Shown piece by piece: positions 59,311-64,000 of a DNA stretch of 64,000 nt. Source of the DNA: Virgibacillus sp. LDC-1. Its GTDB lineage: Bacteria; Bacillota; Bacilli; Bacillales; Amphibacillaceae. The notes below the pieces were generated by a model that saw nothing but the letters and a program-made list of their open reading frames with translations, had not been told where the DNA came from and searched no databases. The DNA is taken from positions 62,001 to 126,000 of the forward strand of contig NZ_JARUVL010000003.1 of assembly GCF_030137545.1 (NCBI RefSeq). The letters run 5' to 3'. The translations under genes were made by a program, and so were the position numbers. Positions within the stretch are counted from its first letter, which is position 1. Each line of letters starts with the position of its first letter.

Positions 59311-59409
59311 GGTGAGACGCTAGTGGAACAGTACAAACCTCGGGCTAGCACGGAAAAGCACATTTTCTTTTCGTGTTAGCCCGAGGCCATGCCGCAGAAG
59401 CGCTCCCCC
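59311..59409. repeat. long hairpin element between yslB and uvrC
   Basis: A near-perfect inverted repeat (59338-59386, arms CCTCGGGCTAGCACG and CGTGTTAGCCCGAGG plus AAAAG/CTTTT) sits inside a weaker outer repeat (GGGTGAGACGCT at 59310 and AAGCGCTCCCC at 59399). GC content and structure differ from the surroundings. It has no strong T run, so it is more like a small dispersed repeat or MITE-like element than a terminator. Confidence 0.65.
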
Positions 59410-59474
59410 TTTTTAAACGCTGTTGCGATTATTCATAATTTAAGACAAATGCTAGCGATTTATCTTAACACCTT

Positions 59475-61253
59475 CTAATGCGATTTATTTAAAGCCTCAA
59501 TAATTGCTTTTGCAATATTTGCTGGAATACCAAGCTTTGTAATATCTCCTATATCGGCTTGCTTAATCTCATCCAATGATCCAAAATGAGTTAACAGCAA
59601 TCTTCTCCGCTTTTCACCAACACCTGGAATATTATCTAATTCGGACTGGAACAAGCTTTTACCTCGAAGCTGTCGATGAAATGAAATGGCAAAACGATGC
59701 ACTTCATCTTGAACACGTTGCACTAAATAAAACTCCTGTGATTGTCTAGATAAAGAAACTACTTCTGGAGGTTCGCCATACAACAATTCACTTGTTTTAT
59801 GTTTATCATCTTTGACAAGTCCACATAATGGAATATCTAAGCCCAACTCATTTTCCAACACATCTCTTGCTACATTCATTTGCCCCTTTCCACCATCTAC
59901 GACTATTAAATCAGGTAATGGTAAAGCTTCCTTTAATACCCGGCTATAACGACGTCTAATGACCTCGCGCATTGTTTCATAATCATCTGGCCCGAGAACA
60001 TCTCTTACCTTAAACTTGCGATATTCTTTTTTGTTCGGCTTTCCATCAATAAAAACAACCATGGCAGAGACGGGGTCTGTCCCTTGAATGTTGGAATTAT
60101 CGAAGGCTTCAATCCGGTGCGGTGTTTCAATATGCAATGCTTGTCCAAGCTTTTCTACTGCAGCAATCGTTCGTTCTTCATCTCTTTCAATTAATGAGAA
60201 CTTCTCATGTAATGAAATTCTCGCATTTTCCATTGCAAGCTCAACTAACTCCTTTTTTCGTCCACGGAAAGGAATATGCACATCTGCACTTAGAAGCTCT
60301 TGAAGAACATCAATATCTGTACCAATCGGAACAAATATTTGTTTTGGCTGCAAATGATTTTTATGCAGGTAAAAACGACCAATAAAGCTAACAAACGTTT
60401 CCTCTGGACTATCAAAGAAAGGAAATAATGATACTTCTCGTTCAATTAGCTTTCCTTGGCGTACAAAGAAAACCTGTACACACATCCATCCTTTATCATA
60501 ACTGAAACCGAACACATCTCGATCGACTAGATCATTTAACATCATCTTTTGTTGTTCCATAACAACCTCGATATGCTGTATTTGATCTCGAAGCTCCTTT
60601 GCGCGTTCAAAGTTTAGTTGCTCACTTGCTTCAAGCATCTTTTCTTTTAATCGCGATTTAATATCTTTATAACCACCTTGAAGAAAAGAAGAAATACTTT
60701 GAACGATTTCTTTATACGTATCTTTAGAAGGCGGATCATCACTACAAGCCAAGCATTGATTCATATGATAATATAAGCAGTACCTTCCAGGCGGATTATT
60801 GCATTTCCTTAGCGGATATAAACGATCTAATAGCTTTTTTGTTTCTCTAGCGGCAATAACATTCGGGTATGGGCCAAAATATTTCCCTTTATCTTTTTTT
60901 ACTTTTCGAGTTATTAACAGCCTTGGATGTCTCTCAGACGTAATTTTTAAGTATGGATAGGATTTATCATCCTTTAGCATCACGTTATACTTGGGATCAT
61001 ATTTTTTAATCAAATTCATTTCTAAAATTAATGCTTCAATTTCAGATGAAGTAACAATATATTCAAAATCAACAATCTCTTGAACAAGACGCTGTGTTTT
61101 TTGATCATGTGCACCAGTGAAATAAGATCTAATTCGATTTTTTAATAACTTCGACTTTCCTACATAAATAATGGTACCGTGCTTATCTTTCATCAAATAA
61201 CATCCTGGTTGTGCTGGTAGGACGGATAGCTTTTCTTTTATGATTTGGTTCAT
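59475..61253 (-). CDS. uvrC: excinuclease ABC subunit C
   Basis: A 592-residue nucleotide-excision-repair nuclease. The GIY-YIG domain ([19 protein letters not shown], about 17-35), a Cys cluster [20 protein letters not shown], the UVR motif (about 200-235), an RNase H-like endonuclease domain with [10 protein letters not shown], and C-terminal helix-hairpin-helix [19 protein letters not shown] are in order. Adjacent to trxA, as in Bacillus. Confidence 0.98.
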   Translation of the reverse strand: MNQIIKEKLSVLPAQPGCYLMKDKHGTIIYVGKSKLLKNRIRSYFTGAHDQKTQRLVQEIVDFEYIVTSSEIEALILEMNLIKKYDPKYNVMLKDDKSYPYLKITSERHPRLLITRKVKKDKGKYFGPYPNVIAARETKKLLDRLYPLRKCNNPPGRYCLYYHMNQCLACSDDPPSKDTYKEIVQSISSFLQGGYKDIKSRLKEKMLEASEQLNFERAKELRDQIQHIEVVMEQQKMMLNDLVDRDVFGFSYDKGWMCVQVFFVRQGKLIEREVSLFPFFDSPEETFVSFIGRFYLHKNHLQPKQIFVPIGTDIDVLQELLSADVHIPFRGRKKELVELAMENARISLHEKFSLIERDEERTIAAVEKLGQALHIETPHRIEAFDNSNIQGTDPVSAMVVFIDGKPNKKEYRKFKVRDVLGPDDYETMREVIRRRYSRVLKEALPLPDLIVVDGGKGQMNVARDVLENELGLDIPLCGLVKDDKHKTSELLYGEPPEVVSLSRQSQEFYLVQRVQDEVHRFAISFHRQLRGKSLFQSELDNIPGVGEKRRRLLLTHFGSLDEIKQADIGDITKLGIPANIAKAIIEALNKSH

Positions 61254-61357
61254 TTATTATTCCTTCCTTTTAATCACACATGCTTCCTATATTTACTCCT
61301 CTTCCACTTCTCAATGAAAGAAACGAAAGTATACATAAATCATAATCCGCACGTTGT

Positions 61358-61396
61358 AAAAAAACAATCCCCTGTTACAAATTGTAACAAGGGATC
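61358..61396 (-). terminator. terminator after trxA
   Basis: Minus-strand hairpin with arms ATCCCTTGTTACA and TGTAACAGGGGAT followed by TGTTTTTTT. Confidence 0.92.
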
Positions 61397-61419
61397 TCTT
61401 CTTTTTTGATAAAGACGTA

Positions 61420-61734
61420 TTAAGCGTGCTTGTTAATTAAATCAACAAGAGCTTCTTTTGGTTGGAAACCAATTACTTGGTCAACTACATTGCCGTCTTT
61501 GAACAGCAACAATGTTGGAATACTCATTACTCCAAATTTTCCTGCTGTTTCTTGATTTTCATCCACATCAAGCTTTACGATTTTAACTTTATCGCTCATT
61601 TCTCCATCAATTTCTTCTAATACTGGAGCGATCATTTTACATGGTCCACACCAAGGTGCCCAAAAATCCACCAATACAAGTCCTTCTGAAGTTTCTTTAG
61701 TAAAGCTTTGATCTGTAGCAGTAACAATTGCCAT
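61420..61734 (-). CDS. trxA: thioredoxin
   Basis: A 104-residue thioredoxin with the redox motif WCGPCK (Cys29 and Cys32) and the cis-Pro in MSIPTLLLF. It is the general disulfide reductant. GAGGAGG lies before the ATG. Its own terminator follows. Confidence 0.98.
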   Translation of the reverse strand: MAIVTATDQSFTKETSEGLVLVDFWAPWCGPCKMIAPVLEEIDGEMSDKVKIVKLDVDENQETAGKFGVMSIPTLLLFKDGNVVDQVIGFQPKEALVDLINKHA

Positions 61735-61909
61735 CTATAATCCTCCTCATTTAAGCTTAAATCTTATAATGCAAAACCATTAAAGTGAGTATATCATTAA
61801 TAAGAATTCCATACTAACACTTTGCTTATACATAACTAAAATAGTAAAAAGAAACGAAACAAAAGCCTTCACATCTATTTATGAAAAAGGAATATAGAGA
61901 GACCATTCA

Positions 61910-62884
61910 CTATGCTTTAAGCTGCTTAATTTCCTCAGTAAGCATTGGTACTACCTCAAACAAATCACCGACTATTCCATAATCAGCAACATTAAATATA
62001 TTTGCTTCTGGATCTTTATTAATCGCTACAATTACTTTTGAATTTGACATTCCTGCTAAGTGCTGAATAGCTCCAGAAATACCAACTGCAATATATAAAT
62101 CTGGTGTTACTACCTTTCCAGTTTGCCCAATTTGCAAGGAATAATCACAATAGTCGGCATCGCAGGCTCCACGAGATGCGCCAACTGCACCGCCTAAAAC
62201 CTCTGCTAGCTCGTATAATGGCTTAAAGCCATCCGCACTTTTTACACCGCGCCCGCCAGCGATAATAACATTCGCTTCTGATAAATCTACACCTTCGGAA
62301 GCTTTACGAATAACATCTTTAATTACTGTGCGAAGATCTGTAATATCCACATCTATTGCTTCAATGGATCCTGTTCTAGATTCATCTTTATCAAGCGAAG
62401 GTATGTTATTTGGACGGATCGTAACAAATACGATACCACCTGTTACGACTTTCTTTTCAAACGCTTTTCCTGAATAAATCGGTCTTGTAAATACGGGATT
62501 ATCTCCATCCATCTCGATTGCAGTTGCATCAGAGATCAAACCAATTTCTAACTTACTAGCTATTTTGGGAGTTAAATCCTTTCCGATTGCAGTATGCCCC
62601 ATGATAATTCCGTTTGGTGATTCTTTTTCAATAGCTGCTAAAACAGCCTGGCCGTAGCCATCAGATGTATATTTATCTAATTTCTCATGTTCCACGGTAA
62701 TAACACGATCGGCTCCATGGTAGATCATTTCCTGTGCCTGTTGGTCTAATCCATTTGCACCACATATCACACCGACAACTTCTGCATTGGCATTCATTTG
62801 TTTTGCGGCTGCTATTGCTTCAAAGGTGACATTTCGTAGCATCCCTTCTCTTGCTTCTCCAATTACAATAATTTTCTCACTCAT
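61910..62884 (-). CDS. etfA: electron transfer flavoprotein alpha subunit
   Basis: A 324-residue subunit holding the FAD of the electron-transfer flavoprotein that accepts electrons from acyl-CoA dehydrogenases. The FAD-binding C-domain shows AGGRGVKSADGF, GAVGASRGACD and QIGQTGKVVTPDLYIAVGISGAIQH (split here over residues 248-275). AAAGGAG precedes the ATG. Downstream of etfB. Confidence 0.97.
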   Translation of the reverse strand: MSEKIIVIGEAREGMLRNVTFEAIAAAKQMNANAEVVGVICGANGLDQQAQEMIYHGADRVITVEHEKLDKYTSDGYGQAVLAAIEKESPNGIIMGHTAIGKDLTPKIASKLEIGLISDATAIEMDGDNPVFTRPIYSGKAFEKKVVTGGIVFVTIRPNNIPSLDKDESRTGSIEAIDVDITDLRTVIKDVIRKASEGVDLSEANVIIAGGRGVKSADGFKPLYELAEVLGGAVGASRGACDADYCDYSLQIGQTGKVVTPDLYIAVGISGAIQHLAGMSNSKVIVAINKDPEANIFNVADYGIVGDLFEVVPMLTEEIKQLKA

Positions 62885-62910
62885 TGGTATTTCTCCTTTC
62901 TAGCATGTAG

Positions 62911-63684
62911 TTAAAGTACTTTCGCTTCATTCTTAAGCAATGATACAAGCTCTTTTACTTGATCACCTATGTCACCTTCTAATACTCGACCAGCTTCTTT
63001 TTCCGCTGGTAAAAATATATCTAATGTTTTTGTTTTCGGTGCTAAGTCATCTTCATCTAAATCAAGATCATCAATTTCAAGCTCTTCTAAAGGCTTCTTC
63101 TTCGCTTTCATAATTCCAGGCAAGGAAGGATATCGTGGCTCGTTTAATCCTTGCTGACAAGTAACGAGTATCGGTAACGATGCTTCGACCTTTTCTACGT
63201 CACCCTCCACATCCTTGTCTAAGAATATCTTCTCACCATCAATTGTTAAGCTCGTAATTGTCGTCACGTAAGGAATTCCTAATCTTTCTGCTAGCCTAGG
63301 GCCAACCTGACCACTTGCCTCATCAATTGCAACATTACCTGCTAAAATCAAATCAGCATCTTTTCCATCAAAGAATGCCTCCAAAATTTTAGCTGTTGTA
63401 AACTGATCGCCTTCCTCTAAATCATCTTCTGTATTAATTAATACCGCTTTGTCTGCTCCCATCGCTAATGCAGTACGTAGTTGTTTCTCAGAATCTTCAT
63501 CACCAATCGTAACGACTGTCACCTCGCCACCGTGCTCATCACGTTGCTTAATTGCTTCTTCCACTGCATATTCATCATAAGGATTGATAATGAATTCAGC
63601 ACCGTCTTCTTCAATATGTCCATTTGACACAGCAATTTTTTCTTCCGTATCAAATGTCTTTTTTAGTAGTACATAAATGTTCAT
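62911..63684 (-). CDS. etfB: electron transfer flavoprotein beta subunit
   Basis: A 257-residue AMP-binding subunit with the signature VEASLPILVTCQQGLNEPRYPSLPGIMKAKKKP (split over about residues 168-200). The chosen ATG follows AAGGAGGA; a frame 13 codons longer is not supported. With etfA it forms the ETF heterodimer of beta-oxidation. Confidence 0.97.
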   Translation of the reverse strand: MNIYVLLKKTFDTEEKIAVSNGHIEEDGAEFIINPYDEYAVEEAIKQRDEHGGEVTVVTIGDEDSEKQLRTALAMGADKAVLINTEDDLEEGDQFTTAKILEAFFDGKDADLILAGNVAIDEASGQVGPRLAERLGIPYVTTITSLTIDGEKIFLDKDVEGDVEKVEASLPILVTCQQGLNEPRYPSLPGIMKAKKKPLEELEIDDLDLDEDDLAPKTKTLDIFLPAEKEAGRVLEGDIGDQVKELVSLLKNEAKVL

Positions 63685-63742
63685 GTACGCTCCTCCTTCA
63701 TTGAATGTTTTTAAACTAGTCATACACGCATGCTTAAATCAA

Positions 63743-64000
63743 TTAATCTTTGAAATTCGGTTTTCGTTTTTCCATAAATGCTTGAATACCTTCTTTCGCA
63801 TCAGCAGAGCCGAAAATTTCTCCAAATAAATGTGCCTCTGCTTTTGCTCCCTCATCAAATCGAGATGTCTTCGCATATGGCAAAAGTTGCATAATCCGAT
63901 GAATAGAAGCTTTGCTTTTGGCAGCGAATTTTGTTGCTAGTTTACTAGCTTCATGAAAAGCTTCGCCAGTATCAACTGTTTGGTTAACTAATCCAAATTG
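63743..64000 (-). CDS. fadB: enoyl-CoA hydratase, C-terminal part (runs off the window)
   Basis: The last 85 codons of a crotonase-family protein, cut by the window edge. The visible part, from GLVNQTVDTG through AHLFGEIFGSADAKEGIQAFMEKRKPNF to the stop, has the conserved enoyl-CoA hydratase C-terminus. It precedes etfB, the same order as fadB-etfB-etfA in B. subtilis. The catalytic Glu residues lie outside the window. Confidence 0.9.
   Translation of the reverse strand, partial: QFGLVNQTVDTGEAFHEASKLATKFAAKSKASIHRIMQLLPYAKTSRFDEGAKAEAHLFGEIFGSADAKEGIQAFMEKRKPNFKD

Overview
The window comes from a low-GC, endospore-forming Firmicute of the family Bacillaceae. The evidence is the sporulation and germination genes (spo0B, spoIVFA/FB, spoIIB, spoVID, ysxE, gerM, gerE, a YjcZ-type peptide), strong AGGAGG ribosome binding sites with frequent TTG/GTG starts, a T-box leader, and a gene order close to the pheA-to-etfB segment of Bacillus subtilis. 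The gene order and protein sequences fit a Virgibacillus/Oceanobacillus-like lineage, but that placement is inference. Two genes that usually lie in this segment in Bacillus are missing from their expected places: maf (between spoIIB and radC) and lonB (between clpX and lonA).

Layout, mostly on the minus strand, so each block is read from high to low coordinates. (1) 1-10.4 kb: mreB-mreC-mreD-minC-minD, spoIVFA-spoIVFB, L21 leader-rplU-prp-rpmA, spo0B-obg-pheB-pheA. (2) 10.65-13.55 kb: radC split by a 2,205-bp group II intron whose maturase has lost the reverse-transcriptase catalytic residues. (3) 13.7-17.9 kb: spoIIB, a GAF-GGDEF diguanylate cyclase and folC, with two divergent ATP-grasp ligases at 18.0-19.8 kb. 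(4) 19.9-22.9 kb: valS with a T-box leader. (5) 23-25.4 kb: ysxE and spoVID. (6) 25.7-32 kb: the haem operon hemA-hemX-hemC-hemD-hemB-hemL with a PerR-like box upstream of hemA. (7) 32.7-35.1 kb: a polar amino acid ABC importer. (8) 35.4-42.7 kb: engB, lonA, clpX, tig and a TPR protein. (9) 43-44.6 kb: small membrane peptides, yjcZ and a tRNA-Gly/tRNA-Arg operon with a duplicated tRNA-Gly 5' half. (10) 44.6-49.9 kb: ysnB-rdgB-rph, gerM, racE, ysmB and gerE. (11) 50.3-53.3 kb: an AT-rich accessory islet (LysR regulator, butanediol-type dehydrogenase, histidine phosphatase) flanked by duplicated fragments of gerE and adhP. (12) 53.5-64 kb: adhP, ysmA, sdhCAB, yslB, uvrC, trxA, etfA, etfB and a partial enoyl-CoA hydratase.

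Most of the window is core housekeeping and sporulation sequence. The blocks cover cell shape and division-site placement (mre, min), tetrapyrrole synthesis feeding the sdh and cytochrome systems, ATP-dependent proteolysis and folding (lonA, clpX, tig), and fatty-acid beta-oxidation electron transfer (etfAB).

The most unusual object is the radC intron. It splits the JAMM metal-binding motif between HxH and SxxD, so active RadC can be made only after splicing, and its maturase keeps an X-domain but has YHNH where YADD should be. This looks like an intron converted from a retroelement into a resident that can only splice. The other leads are a perfect 24-bp palindrome just downstream of the sdhCAB promoter and the duplicated flanks of the dehydrogenase islet.
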